A stretch of 62,000 nucleotides of DNA from Glandiceps talaboti (GCF_964340395.1 NC_135568.1:11554276-11616275), one strand, 5' to 3'; counted from the stretch's first letter, positions 11,383 to 23,960 are shown. Translations and numbers: made by a program. Notes: generated from the letters alone by a model not told the origin.

Positions 11383-14300
11383 TCAATAACATTGATGTTG
11401 TTGTCATGGTCACATCACCATCATCATGATCATCATCATCATCAGCTTTCAAAAGAACTTTAGTGTGTATTTGTCCTCTGTACACAAAATACTACAATAG
11501 ATACAAACAAGATAACGAGGTATGATCCAATATTGTAGTAATGTATGAGGATTGATGTCTACATTGAGTTCTACAAGTTGTAAGTTATACATCATCAGAA
11601 ATTCAATGGTCATGAGGATTTAGTGATGGTTGAAATGAACATGAAAACAGTGCGTTACATGTACGAGATTAGAGCATACAAAATGGTAAAGTTGGTATCA
11701 TCATCATCATCGCTACTACCACCACCACCACCATCACCATGATGACAATTATGGTTATGATGATGTGATAATTTCATTTATTATTTCAAATGAACCAGAA
11801 ACAAGCTCTGACATGGCAAAGTTTGAAAAGATTTAATGAATAACTTTGATTTTCAGGGTCTCCATGCACATGGAAAACATATTGTTCAACTGTTTATTAT
11901 TATGTTTTGTAGGTCTGAGTCTTGGTCCTTTACTTGATGCAGTGATTGACATTGATCCAAGGTTAGTTCTTTTAACATTACTCTTATGTAGAAATTGGGG
12001 GGCCAACTATTACCCATTTTACATGGAAGCCAATATGTAGCTAGAAACCTTACCTTTGTATAACACTACCTTGTGCCGTGCCACATCTAAAAAATGCTTG
12101 TATGACATGAAACTGTTGTCATAGAGGAATATGTGAAAAGTTCATTTGACTGAACAGATGCTATCAACCAAAGTGTCATGGATAACCATTGGACGTTTTT
12201 GAGTAACTTGCAGCTTCTAAGCCAGTCACTCTAGCCATTTGACGCTGCAAATATTTTCATCTTCTTTTATTTTCTAATTTTTTTCCCTTCAGCATCATTA
12301 CAACAGCCTTCATGGGAACCACAGTGATTTTTGTCAGCTTTAGTCTTAGTGCTTTATGGGCTGAACAACGTTCATTCCTCTTTCTTGGAGGTAAGTAGAT
12401 TATAGAATACAGTCAGTTTCTATCTTGTGTGCAATGATAGAATATTTTTAAGTTGAAATGTTCAAAGCAAAGGGTAATTAGAGTGTAGCTAGTTTGTTGT
12501 AACTCAATCAATTGCAAAAAAAGCTAAAAAGTGTAAAAAAAAAAAAAAAAAAAAGTTTGCTATTGTACGTACAAAATAAATATTTTTAACATTGTTTAAT
12601 GTATTGCAACTTATTGAGTTACAAGTAAGAATTTAGTATTCACATTCTTTTGTCAAGTATGAAAACATAGTGGAATTGTTTTATGAATTAAAAATCCCAA
12701 ATAAATGTTTATCATCCATATGCCCACTTTAAAACATAGAGAACTGTTAGTAATTATAACCCTTGGTCGTAATACAGTAACTAATCATTACTATGTGTTA
12801 GCGACTTGGTAAATGTATGTAATGATAAAAGAAATGGGTTGTTTTGCATTTGCTCAACACATGTCTTTTCTATCAGAGAAGAAAAATTCACCCGAGATTC
12901 TACTTTTGTCCAAAACGTTATTCAAAAAATTGTTGAACGTTTTAATTCGAGACAAATTTTAAAAAAAAAGAACCAACTTTGCTAGTTTAGAAATACAGTT
13001 ACATTGTAGTTAAGGTGTTGTTATTTTTTTTTAGGTACCCTGTTTTCTGGTTTGTCTATGCTTTTACTGATGTCTTTGTTCAACCTTTTCCTTGGATCCA
13101 TGATGTTGTTTAAGGTTGGTTGACATATAGATCACAACTCTTGTTTCATGCTGTGAAATGGACAGCGCCCTCAATGCAATAAAAGTGTAATCTTTTGTTT
13201 AAATCTGCCACTCATGCCATACATTTGTTAGACAAATTTTTCTTTGAAACAATTTTCAAAATTACATTGTGATCTTTACATTGTAAGAAAATGTGAAGTG
13301 GCATAGATCAAACCGCCTTTGTTTTCAAATAATTATTCTATTTTACACAAGTTGAATTATATATTGCACTCAGGATTTGATCACATAGCCTTTTTTTATA
13401 TAATACCGTTAATAAGCATTTTTAATAATTAAATAATAAAATGTTTTTTACACAGTTTGAGCTATACATTGGACTGATGATAATGTGTGGATTTGTTTTG
13501 TATGATACCCAACTGATTGTAGAGAGATACAGCAGAGGTGATAACGACTACATCATGTAAGTTTATACACTTCTATTACACCTCGGCATTCTTACACAAG
13601 CTGTCATTGGTTAGAATTGAGTCACATGACCTTCAACACTGCTAGGACTGATGAATAGGAGTACAAATGTTACAAGTAATACAGGCCTTATCCATTAGTT
13701 ACATCACTGAAGTTTTCAATAAAAACTCTTCATCAATATTATATGTAGAGTCAAGATACAGCTGTGCAGGAACAAAAGGCAGAATGGCTACATTTGTTGC
13801 TTGTGTCTGTCACTTGCAGTGTGGATTTATATATTTGTTGTTGTGGGTAGTAATATAGTCAAGGATGAGGGAACATCAAATTTTTGTTACATTACTAGAA
13901 ACTGTGTACATATAGTGGTGTATCCATTCTGACTTTTTGTTTCTGCACAGCTTACTTTCTTCCACAGTATCTTGCCTCTACATAGATGAAGTGTTGTAAT
14001 TCAAAACTTCAGTAAGGACTGGATTATTTGTATTATTTGCACTGCTATTCATACCAGTCCTAGTGGCGCCTTCTATGATATATCTTATTCATATCTGTTT
14101 TTCTAACACTATGATCAATGTTTAATCATTGGATTGTCCTGTTTACTCCTCAGGCATTGTGTCACCTTGTTCATCGATTTCATCGATATATTCCGGAAGC
14201 TCCTAATCATTATGGCCTTGGACAAAAAGGTAGGTAGAGATTTGTTTTCATCTCATAAATCCATAATAAAGAGTGAAATAATAATGTTAAGAGGACCATA

Positions 14301-14925
14301 GAAAGGATCAGTATACAGTAAACAAGGGATTGGAATTGATCATTCCTTGCTGAATCAAATAAAGCTGTGACTAAATATAGCAATGGGTGGGTGGGTGGGG
14401 GGGGACTTCTGGCATCAGTGCGATTGCTGAAATTCATCTTCGCACTTCTGCGATTGCTGAAATTCATCTTCGCACTTCTAACAAAATTTTTTGAAACTTT
14501 CACGCTTTCAGTAATAACAGGTTCTATATTTACTACTGAGATGTTGATAAGTTGATTAAAATTTACTTCTAATGTGAGATACAGTGCTGGGTTTATGGTA
14601 GCATTTTAATGTGTTTACCATCATGTTTTTACATTGCATCTATTGGAATGGTGTTACCGCTACAATTTTCATCATGTTCACATCATATACACATAAATGT
14701 GTCAATGTCACACTTGTAAACATTCATTTAGGGGAAGGGGGAGTGGTTTTTATCCTAAATGAACCAAACTTGTACAACATTGTGCAGTCATCCTTACTTT
14801 TATGCCATGAACAATATTTCCAATGCAGTTTATGATAGTTTTCGTTATTTCTTACTCATTTCAAATACCGGTAATCAATTTTTCCGTTTTTTGTTCTTTT
14901 TTAGGAAAAGAAGAACAAGAAATAG
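9899..14925 (+). CDS. TMBIM6: Bax inhibitor-1 (TMBIM6-like), 8 exons, 5' end missing
   Basis: Exons are 9899-10007, 11029-11149, 11913-11961, 12293-12390, 13035-13114, 13456-13556, 14154-14229 and 14905-14925 (stop TAG). All have AG acceptors and GT donors, and their phases join without a break to give 217 residues plus one split codon. Family landmarks in order are [13 protein letters not shown] at the start of TM1, MTPHT after TM2, [55 protein letters not shown] (the BI-1 signature), [18 protein letters not shown], and a basic tail EKKNKK. Vertebrate TMBIM6 is about 237 residues, so only the first coding exon of about 20 residues is lacking. BI-1 proteins are ER-resident multi-pass membrane proteins that limit ER calcium load and stress-induced cell death. 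The basic C-terminal tail is conserved. Introns carry repeats, including a hairpin MITE at 12480-12735. Confidence 0.95.
10375..10940. repeat. Two local tandem duplications in TMBIM6 intron
   Basis: The first pair is about 10395-10490 and 10525-10630: TTTGACAATGAG, GGGGYTGTGAYGTCAT, GTCTAGCCAT and ATCTTTTCTTCAAACATG recur in order. The second pair is about 10705-10800 and 10850-10935: TTCCACTT, AGATTTA, AGACATGTTTTCAAACA and GACCTGATTGAA recur. Both lie in the intron between the exons at 9899 and 11029. Confidence 0.7.
11346..11445. repeat. ATG/ATC trinucleotide repeat
   Basis: A run of GAT units (about 11346-11382) is followed by TTG/ATG and then ATC/CAT units, with complementary arms that could fold. 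A related TCATCA/CACCAC stretch is at 11698-11740. Both are intronic in TMBIM6. Confidence 0.85.
12480..12735. mobile_element. Hairpin MITE family, copy 1 (5'-truncated)
   Basis: The segment shares with 16231-16570 and 47335-47690 the order GTAACTCAATMAATTGCAAAA, ATTGTACGTACA (centre), TTGAGTTACAA, TTCTTTTGTCAAGTAT, AATTAAAAATCCCAAATAAA and the right terminus CCATATGCCCACTTTA. The left terminal part is missing. A poly-A stretch occupies one arm at 12535-12554. It lies in a TMBIM6 intron. Confidence 0.8.
14420..14485. repeat. Two copies of a 33-bp direct repeat
   Basis: TGCGATTGCTGAAATTCATC plus TTCGCACTTC occurs twice in immediate succession. It is intronic in TMBIM6, after a GGGTGGGTGGGG tract at 14386-14405. 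Confidence 0.85.
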
Positions 14926-16230
14926 GCTGTTACTGTCAGAAAGTTCAAATCAGAAAAGTTCACTATGTATTTGATTTGTTTTGTAGAATCAAGCAGTTTA
15001 CCCCAGTCTTTGTCATACATACATAAGGATTTCATGTAACTTTACATTAGTTCATAGTTTAGGAGATGTTTTCAATAGATTACTACCAAACCAGAGTGAC
15101 TATAGTTTAAATTAGGCAGCACGATGTTGTTTATCTAACACGTTTTTTTGTTACAAATTACATAAAACAGAAATAGACACTGATAGCATCAACATCACAG
15201 TCAGATAAACATGGAAGAATCAAACTCAAAACTGTTCATTTGTAACATTTGTACATTGTAACATTGCTACATTGCTACATTGTAACAAAATGTAACATTT
15301 CATGTGCCTACATGCTATCAATGCCTGTATTTTGTCTGTGTAATTTGTAACAAAAAATGTTTGTGAGAGATTTATAAAAACATTGTGCCACTAATTTGAT
15401 ACTCACTCAGATTTGATAGTAGCTATTCAGATATACATTTCAACACCTAGTATCAAGATTCTTACTGAAAACCTAAATTAATATCTTCTTAAATTTAAAT
15501 TTAGTACATAATTTTGCTCTTCGTTTCCAACTATTATTGTTTTCCACTGTTGAAAATAATAAGATACAAAGTTATTGAGAACACGAAAGTGACCTACTAT
15601 ACACACCATATTTAGCAAGACATTCACTTCAGTTTCATCCCCTAACTAAAATAAATGTGTAGGATTTGAAATGTGAAACAGAGATTTATTGATATAAGAA
15701 TTATAACTAATGTTATAAAAGAAATTGTCACAAAACCATACATTCTAAGTTGAATATTTTGAGAGGCTGATTATCTTTGTCAGTGGGTCTGCTAACTGGA
15801 TTCACTGCAGAAGAGAGGTTCATTCTAAAATATTTGAATTACATGTGGTTATATGAGGATATCATAGATAGAACCTCAGTGACAATTTATATGCAAGATG
15901 TCCTAGAAGAATTATAGGAAAAGTTTACCCTATGCTTGCGATTTTTTCTTGGAAAGGAAACATAATAAAATGATATGCTGCTGTTAGTTTGAATGAATTA
16001 TATAATGTATGACAACTTTGATAATTTGAAAATATTAGTAGTTTCAAGATAAGCTGTTAGGAATCCGTTGTATAATTGTAAGGCATTTGACACTAATTTA
16101 TAAGAGAATTATGCATATATGTCAACTTTTCACTCAATAAAAAATATGTCATTTCATTGATGTAAAAAAATATAGAATGAAGAGCAAATAATTTAGACAA
16201 AAGTTTGTTGAAAAAAATTCCTTTTCCGTT
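14926..16230 (+). other. TMBIM6: Probable TMBIM6 3' UTR and downstream DNA
   Basis: The sequence follows the TAG stop directly and is AT-rich without open frames. Candidate AATAAA polyadenylation signals occur near 15963 and 16136; the latter (CACTCAATAAAAAATATG) looks the more usual. The exact transcript end cannot be fixed from sequence. Confidence 0.5.
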
Positions 16231-16570
16231 AAAATGGCCATAATGGATGAAGAGAGTGGTATTTATTTTGGATTTTTAATTTATAAAATTATTTAATCAT
16301 AGCATCCTACTTGAAAAATCAATGTGAAACAGCATATGCCAGGTAATTGTTTGTAACTCAATAAATTGCAAAATATTAATTAATATGTAAAATATTTGAT
16401 ATTGTACGTACACATTTTTTTTTTAGCTTTTTGCAGTGTATTGAGTCACAAACACAGACTTGGTATATGTTGTTTCACATTGATTTTTCAAGTAGGAAGC
16501 CATGATCAAATAGTTTTAGAAATTAAAAATCCAAAATAAATACACAAACCTTATCCATTATGGCCACTTT
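16231..16570. mobile_element. Hairpin MITE family, copy 2
   Basis: It starts with AAAATGGCCATAATGGATGA and ends with TTATCCATTATGGCCACTTT. The arms are complementary over most of their length, including CCTACTTGAAAAATCAATGT on the left and ACATTGATTTTTCAAGTAGG on the right. The centre carries TTGTACGTACA. It has no coding capacity. It sits just downstream of TMBIM6 and could form a hairpin in read-through RNA. Confidence 0.9.
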
Positions 16571-16631
16571 GACATTGTGAGTGAAAGGTTTGCATTGTGT
16601 TACATTGTCTAATGATTAAAAAATAAGTTGT

Positions 16632-16655
16632 AATAATAATAATAATAATAATAAG
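16632..16655. repeat. AAT microsatellite
   Basis: About eight AAT units in a row. Confidence 0.95.
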
Positions 16656-17013
16656 GTTTCCAATTATTAGAAGTTGTATTTTAAGATAACTTAAGCACAG
16701 AAATCTCTGTTGACCTCTAGTGTTTTTGTTCATAACTGTTGATTTTTGGTTTTCAGTGTTATGTCTGTTCATCCTATATAGAAACCCACATCAAAACACA
16801 CTCTGTAATTAAATGGAAGTGGTAAAACCAGCCCTTGTCCATCATAATTTGGAAAAATAAATTGAGATGATTGCATTTTCTTCTTTCCTATCAATAGTTT
16901 TATATCTCAATGAATAAATTCGCTTACACAAGGCTGGAGTTTGTATGAAGTAAAATAGTAAGACAATAAACTTGGCCATTCATTGGGTCGGTAAAACATA
17001 GCAATTATATGTT

Positions 17014-17180
17014 CTTGTACCATGACCAAGGGTTCTTATTACTGACGAGTAACATTTCACCTGTTCAGGTAAAGCCTAGCTGTAAAGCCAACAAGCATAC
17101 AGTTTGACAAAACCAGTCGACCTGAACAGACGAAACGTTACTTGTGTATTAAAGTTAAAAGAACCCTTGGTCTTGGTGCA
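17014..17180. mobile_element. Short foldback element, ~165 bp
   Basis: The left arm ACCAAGGGTTCTTATTACTG...GTAACATTTCACCTGTTCAGGT pairs with the right arm ACCTGAACAGACGAAACGTTAC...AAAGAACCCTTGGTCTTG. Arms are about 50-55 bases with a ~45-base loop. There is no open frame. It is probably a MITE; no clear target-site duplication was identified. Confidence 0.75.
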
Positions 17181-18225
17181 AGAAATTTGGCCATGTTTAC
17201 AATCATTTTTCACAGTGTATGTCAAAGCAAAGTGAACAACCTCAATTCTGATGTTATGTATTTAAGTTTTTATTCAAATAGGCCTTTCCAAAATTTGCCA
17301 TGGTGGCGCTCTACTTCCTACTTCCTGTCTGTGTCTACCTTGGGGGGTATACATGGTATAGGTTACTAGGTTAATCCATCGACCCTACACATAAAGGGTT
17401 TATGGTCAATTATTGAACAATACGAGAAAACATCCCTGATTTATGCTGCTACAGAATACCACAGGACAAACAACTTTAGAAACAGTACAATGAGGTGATG
17501 GTACCCCCAATTTGAGTGAGGGCGCTATATTCACAATTTCCTGTTTGCAGTCTGGAATGGCCTATTTGGGTTTTGGTCTTTGTTTACATACTTTGATCTT
17601 TAAATATATGTCCTAATAAAACACATCAATAACAAACATAGGTCACAGTATGGATTTCCTGTCTTGATGTAGCAATTTGATTTAATGTAAAGTGGAAAAA
17701 TATATTTGGAAAAGAAGATGTGTCTGAAACGTGGGAGTGTAGAATTTGATGGTTTTGTTGTATTTTTGTGAAAGATGTGTCTCAAATACATAGTGTAGAA
17801 TGTGATGTTTTATTGTTTTGTGTATGCTCTCTGCGTCAAAACTACTGGTGTGTTCTCTGAGCTTCTGATGATGAAGTGTCACAGAAAGTAAAGGTTCACA
17901 AAAGATCAGTACATACCTCATATAGTGAAGTAATTTCATGTATTGCTTCAAATATTTATATGTATCAAATATAAATTGTGCGTGACTATTACTCAAAAGA
18001 TGAATGAACCATCACTAGGTTCAAAAACCATTGTTGACGATATACTATTACCAACAATCACATTTGATTACATCTATCCATCCAGCTGGGGTTTATGTAA
18101 ATATTCTGTAAATGTATTCAATGTGAAACAATGGTCAAAGTTCAACCGTGATATCTCTCCCTTAGATTCCATCTTTATATTCATCATTATTTTGTTGAAT
18201 TTTATCAATACTTAAACGTCAATTT
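17181..18225. other. Intergenic DNA
   Basis: No gene is supported. GGCGCT...ACTTCCTG-like phrases at 17306-17330 and 17520-17550 recur at 26310-26335, suggesting a further decayed dispersed repeat. Short open frames at 17600-18215 are AT-rich and motif-free. Confidence 0.4.
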
Positions 18226-18227
18226 GG

Positions 18228-18325
18228 CCAAAATAATGGCCAATATTTTGATTAATATATTTCCAATGATCAAAATAATGACCAATATTTTGATCAATAT
18301 ATTTCCAATGATCATAATAATGGTA
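18228..18325. repeat. Short tandem repeat of ~43 bp, 2+ copies
   Basis: The unit AAAATAATGRCCAATATTTT followed by GATYAATATATTTCCAATGATC occurs twice, with a third partial start (ATAATAATGG). Confidence 0.9.
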
Positions 18326-19050
18326 TTAAGTAGCTTACACAACATGTACACCAATCACATGTTTAAAATCTTGGTAAACTTTCTCGACTAAATATAGTTT
18401 TAAGACTCCTGAATACCATCATCAAAGAGCTGAATCCTTACAGTACTGATCGTGTTGGGGAAAATAAATGATTTTAAATATACATCAAACACACCTGTGT
18501 GTGGTCACAAATTGGCCAATCAGGTTTGAGGATGTGCTCACAAATTAACATGTCATTCGAGCAACAGGCCAGTGATTGGTCAGTTCATTTCAACCACCTG
18601 GTACTTGTGGAACACGTGTTTCCACAAATGTTCTCATTCTGAGTTTTGTTTTGGATGAGACCACATGTCGTTGGCACTGTACGTTGATGGACGTTTTGTA
18701 GAGATTTTAATCTATAGCTAGTTTGGGTCCTCCACGATTTCAGGAACAGACTGGTGAGTAAAATGTATTCCCTGTAACCTCTGATTTTTTACGTCGCCTT
18801 CTAAAAATGTTGTTTTCGTCCATAAGACTACAACTCGCCCGTGCGTGATTTTACTGACCACTGGGTTATCTCTCTTTAGGCAAAAAAAACTGTGTTGCCG
18901 ATAACCTGACCGACCTTAGTTTAATACACCGACCCTAAATATTTAACTAATATACAAACAGTGTTATTTGACCATGTCTTTCCACCCGGGATAAAGCTTG
19001 GGCAGAGTATGTGTACACCTTCCGATATTGCTAAAGTAATGTAGTGAACA
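18326..19050. other. Intergenic DNA
   Basis: Nothing was recognised. A short phrase ACCGACCCTAAAT near 18940 resembles CCGATCCTAAAC near 21522, possibly ends of one decayed insertion. Confidence 0.35.
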
Positions 19051-19054
19051 GGTT

Positions 19055-19480
19055 GCTCCAGCTATTTGTCAAATTATCAACAGATCTTTCAGTTCTGGTG
19101 AATTTCCACTGTCTTTTAAAATCTGCTATAGTTCGCTCCTTTTCTAACAGACCAACACATTCTGAAAAAGTATTTTCCCTTCCTTTCTAAGCTCATAGAG
19201 CGTATTGTTTTCAGTCAATTAAATACATATCTATGTTATCATAATTTGTTTGCAAAATGTCAGTCAGCATACCAAGTGGGTTTCAGCACAGAAACTACTC
19301 TCCTTAGAGTTCAAAATGACATATTGGCCAATTGGGCTTTCTCAATTCATGGAAAGATGTCATTTTAATTTTACTCGATCTTTCTGCTGCCTTCGACACG
19401 ACTGACCATGACATTTTGCTCCAGAGATTGCGTTATAGGTTTGACATAACGGGAACAGCTTTAGAATGATACATATATTT
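19055..19480 (+). mobile_element. CR1/L2-like LINE reverse transcriptase fragment, broken
   Basis: Frame-shifted plus-strand translations show the order CQIINRSFSSGEFPLSFK, then CQSAYQVGFSTETTLLRVQN, then [19 protein letters not shown]. This is the characteristic N-terminal half of a CR1/L2-type reverse transcriptase (the second block corresponds to QSAYR..HSTETALLRV). Several frameshifts and stops make it a dead copy. It ends abruptly near 19485, where a different LINE begins. Confidence 0.85.
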
Positions 19481-19489
19481 AACCAGTCC

Positions 19490-21130
19490 CTGTCCATGGG
19501 CCAGCTAACAGATGACTGGAAGATTGCAAATGTATCACTAATATAGAAAAGGGATGACAAGCACCTGGCGTCTAATTATAGACCTGTATCGTTAACATGT
19601 GTGTGTATGCTAAATTAATGGAACACATCATTGTAACAAACTTAATGAAACACCTGGAAAAACATCAATTATTAACTGACTTACAACATGGATTTCGCAG
19701 ACATCGCTCATGTACGACCCAACTACTTCTTACAGTAAACACTATGACAATAACACACAGGTTTATGTAAATGTTCTGGATTTTTCCAAAGCATTTAATG
19801 TTGTAATTAACCATCGTAAGCTGTTGGCCAAATAACTTTATTTCTATGGTGTACACGGAAGTACCCTAGGCTTGGATCAAAAGTTTTCTTGAGGACAGAG
19901 GGCAACGCATCGTAATAGATGATACATCAGGGCCGTAGCCTGACCAAATTGCCGGGGGAGAACTTTGTCTTGGTGCAATCATGCGTTTAAAATTTAGAAA
20001 GATGGCATGCAATTTACATAATATCTATTTTAGCATACGCAATTAAATATCATATGTAAGACTAGAAATTTTTTTTAAAAAGCTGGTCAACGGGCAACCT
20101 AACCAATCACATTGGATAGGTAGTTCGATTTCATTTTTTCACAATGCTTGACAAGGATAAAACAATGACCCCCCCCCCCCCGCGCAGACTACTGTACTGT
20201 ACATCATCAAAACCTGCTCCAGTCCTATCAGGTGTCCCCCAGGGCACAGTACTGGGCCCAGTGCTTTTTCTTTGTTATGTAAACGACATTACCTATAACA
20301 TTGAATCTCAGCTTCACCTGTTAGCAGATGATACGCTGTTATATCGACCGATCCGATAAAATCTGAAAGAGACTATGTCATCCTTCAATATGACCTGAAC
20401 CATCTAAGACACTAGGCTGAAAAATATAAATGCTATATGTTGGCCATGAAGCACCGTGGAGTTAAATTTGTACTTTGTGCGAAACATTTTTTAAATCTGT
20501 CAGCTCTATACATTACTTGGGTGTACTTTTCAGTGACAATTTATCATTTTCTCCTCATATCACAAACATTTGTTCTAAAGCTAGTCGTACCCTTGGCTTT
20601 CTTGACCTTCGTAACTGTCCACCAAAGTTACGTGAAACAGCATATCAATGTGTTATTCTATCTTAGAATATGCTGCCCCCATTTGGGATCCATACTTAGT
20701 AAAAGGATATTGTAAGAATTAAAAGGATCCAGAGACGAGTTGCTCGTTTTGTAAAACGAGACTCTTGTAGGAGATCGGTGTAACAAATACGTTACAGAGT
20801 TTGAAATGGGAACCATTTAGCAGATAGGCGTCTAAATGTAAGGTTGATACTACTGTTCCAAATTATAAATGAGAAGATAGCAATCACAAGAGACACTGGT
20901 CTTCTAGCACTGGATAGAAGAGACTATTTCAAGCACCTTGGGTTTAAAACCATTAGTGACAGGAACTCACTATTAAAATCATGATCTGAAAGTCAGTCAG
21001 GACACTCAGTCTGATACTTTCAAGGCTAAACTCCGTAAATTATATTACCAGGTTTTGTGTGCATACCTTCCGAACGGCTTGCCATACCTCCCCCAGCTGT
21101 GATTGCCGTAATGATGAGATTAGCTGGTAT
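19490..21130 (+). mobile_element. Jockey-like LINE reverse transcriptase fragment, interrupted
   Basis: The order of motifs on the plus strand is DDWKIANVS, SNYRPVSLTCVC, LLTDLQHGFRRHRSCTTQLL, a VLDFSKAFNVV-like block, then SGVPQGTVLGPVLFLCYVND and HLLADDTLLY (the catalytic A/DD region), HYLGVLFSDNLSFSPHITN, and a tail including EYAAPIWDP. Stops and frameshifts are frequent. The stretch 19928-20205 is foreign to the reverse transcriptase and interrupts it between the KAF-type block and the GVPQG block; it contains a poly-C run at 20167-20180. A TAGA/GACA-like tail is at 21136-21155. Confidence 0.85.
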
Positions 21131-21159
21131 TATACAGACAGATAGATAGATAGAAAGGT

Positions 21160-22510
21160 TTGCAATTTGACGAAAAAATAAGGGTATTTCAAATGCCGAA
21201 CTTAATCTGTTTATTAAACAATCGGATATGTATTGCTACAAAACACCCACGCTCGGACTTAAAGGCTAATTACTACCTACAACTACTCACTGAAGCTCTA
21301 GAAAATATCGGTCGTCTGAATATTTCATTTTTGTATAAACACAATAGATGTTTACATCAGAATTAAGATAATTTAATTCTCACTACTAGGAATCGATATC
21401 TGCTCGAGTATGGACTAGTTTTGTATAGCTGGTTAATTAACAAAGATATGTTGTCGTGTAAAGACCAGAAAAATTTATTGTTTGATTCCGGTTACCCGAC
21501 CCCATCTAACTTTTTACTGCCGATCCTAAACTTCTTTTTACGAATTTGAGAAAAAAAATAACAAAATACCAAAAACTGTGAAGTCTCACGAGAAATAGTG
21601 GATGCAGAAACTGACATCAACTTAAAAAGACAACATAAAACTGTTCTTCCAATCTGTAATGGCTGCACATCTGATAGGAAGAAATAAACAACACAGAGAC
21701 CATTTGGAAAACAATGGAAAACCTGAACTAGTAGTATTCCAACTTCCTTGAGAATATCATCTGTCTGTAAGACCATGTCGTCACCTTACTAGTGGTCTGA
21801 TGTCATAGAGAGGAATAGGACGGACATATGTAATAACACAATATAAAGTCAATGTTCATTCGGTAAATAATTTAAACTTGCGAGTACTTTTCTAAAAATA
21901 CATCATTTATTTATACATTGTGGGTATTGACATTTTGACATTCTAATAAAACTTAAAAATCAATTTGATATTTGAAAGTCTTAGATTTATGAAGAAATCT
22001 ATTTAATGGATAAATAACACAACTTTGATTCAGAGGCTCTAGGATCTAATAATACTGGTAAGCTACAGTTGACGTGTTAATAACCTGTTGAATACATTGT
22101 TTAACGGGAACACTTTAGGCTAATTTCTGAACTTCGTTTTTTCTGCTTAGGAAACACAGAAAATAGCCCTTTTTATCAACCCTGCATTGCGTTACATTCT
22201 TACGACATTATTTGCACACTAAAATCATCAAATATGCAAATGACTCAATAGAAGTAAAAGCTACATCAACAACCTTCATAAAACACGTGTGATGTGTTGT
22301 CGTCTACATATGAACCAAACTGTGTAACATTTGAAGATTGCATTCGTACATATAGTGCGTAACTACACATGAAATATAAACTGAGAGCCGTGTCCATGAC
22401 GTCAGCTCATTAGATGCAATATGTGTAACATAATATACTGTATATATAACATAAAATACCTACATTACAAATGAGATTACATATTCATGTACAACAGAGG
22501 TAAAACCTGA
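21160..22510. other. Intergenic DNA, no supported gene
   Basis: Only short AT-rich open frames are present (21160-21366 plus and 21492-21776 minus), without motifs or credible splice context. Confidence 0.4.
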
Positions 22511-22518
22511 CTTTAACG

Positions 22519-23128
22519 TCCAATGGAACTTTAGCTTATAGTATGCAGATCAAAATGTTGGCAAATAGTCCAATGGAACTTTAGCTTATAGTATGCAGAT
22601 CAAAATGTTGGCAAATAGTCCAATGGAACTTTAGCTTATAGCATGCAGATCAAAATGTTGACAAATAGTCCAATGGAACTTTAGCTTATAGCATGCAGAT
22701 CAAAATGTTGACAAATAGCCCAATGGAACTTTAGCTTATAGCATGCAGATCAAAATGTTTACAAATAGTCCAATGGAACTTTAGCTTATAGCATGCAGAT
22801 CAAAATGTTGACAAATAGTCCAATGGAACTTTAGCTTATAGCATGCAGATCAAAATGTTGACAAATAGTCCAATGGAACTTTAGCTTATAGCATGCAGAT
22901 CAAAATGTTTACAAATAGTCCAATGGAACTTTAGCTTATAGCATGCAGATCAAAATGTTTACAAATAGTCCAATGGAACTTTAGCTTATAGCATGCAGAT
23001 CAAAATGTTGACAAATAGTCCAATGGAACTTTAGCTTATAGCATGCAGATCAAAATGTTTACAAATAGTCCAATGGAACTTTAGCTTATAGCATGCAGAT
23101 CAAAATGTTTACAAATAGTCCAATGGAA
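22519..23128. repeat. 50-bp minisatellite, 12 copies
   Basis: Units of exactly 50 bases start with TCCAATGGAACTTTAGCTTA and contain GCATGCAGATCAAAATGTT. Copies begin at 22519, 22569, 22619 and so on to 23119, where the array ends part-way. Only a few positions vary (GTATGC or GCATGC; TTGA, TTGG or TTTA before CAAATAG), so the array is young or homogenised. Confidence 0.97.
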
Positions 23129-23454
23129 TATATAGGATTGTTTTTTGTTCATGTCCAAGTGACTGTGTCTTTCTTATCGTAATCATAAAATAATTGGTAG
23201 GTCGGACAAATTAAAAAGAGAAAATGAAAATATGTTGGTCATTTCATAATTTTTGTACTCTTAATATTCCAGATGCATTCAAACTGGTAATAGAAGTCAG
23301 AAGGACACGTTGACAGTGTTGAAACATGTGACTTTTTTTGACTTTTTTTAAATACACCAAATTGATAACTTACAGATGCAAAAATAAAACAACCATGTTA
23401 CAGGAACTTCAAAATGTTACAAAATGCTGCGAACCTGGCTTAACTATGTTCCAA

Positions 23455-23960
23455 TTCTTGATCTATAATATTAAATCTCATATTAAGTTCACTTCTTAGC
23501 ATAGTATGTAAAGGTTTACTTTCCAGTACCCAATATTTATGTATGGGCCATTTGCCAATGAAAAGATTAATACAAGATTCGTCGTTTTCTGACCATTTGT
23601 TAGAGTTAACTTGAAAGTTACAATACTACAGATAATTTCTCCATTAATTTTTTGAGATAATCTAAAACTAACATTGTGTTACAAATGTTGACTTCTGATA
23701 TGATCATATGCCAGAGCTTCTTCACTTGACAACATTCTAAATATGTGTGTTCCAATGAATCTATCATTCCACAATGTTTACAATTCATAGTCTTTTTTTT
23801 GCAATAATACAGATATTTGATACATGGCAAAATTCTATGGAGAAGTTTCCATGGAAACTCCCGTAACTTGTTTCCTTTGTTACATTGCACATTTTTTCCA
23901 AATCAAAGTACATTTCTTTGTTATTCAAATGAATCGCGTAATTTTCCAAAACTTATGTTT
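23455..23960 (-). mobile_element. 3' end of an L1/Tx1-like LINE (zf-RVT region)
   Basis: The minus-strand frame 23890-23618 reads KLREFPWKLLHRILPCIKYL, then a zinc-binding-like stretch MNCKHCGMIDSLEHTYLECC and VKKLWHMI. This matches the C-terminal region of L1/Tx1-type reverse transcriptases (WKLLHRILP followed by CxxC...EHxxxxC). Homology fades toward both edges. It is a 5'-truncated fragment. Confidence 0.8.

Noticed and set aside
17035-17130. Hammerhead ribozyme (CTGACGAG and GAAAC words)
   Set aside because: The two words lie opposite one another in a continuous perfect stem of a foldback element, not around a three-way junction.
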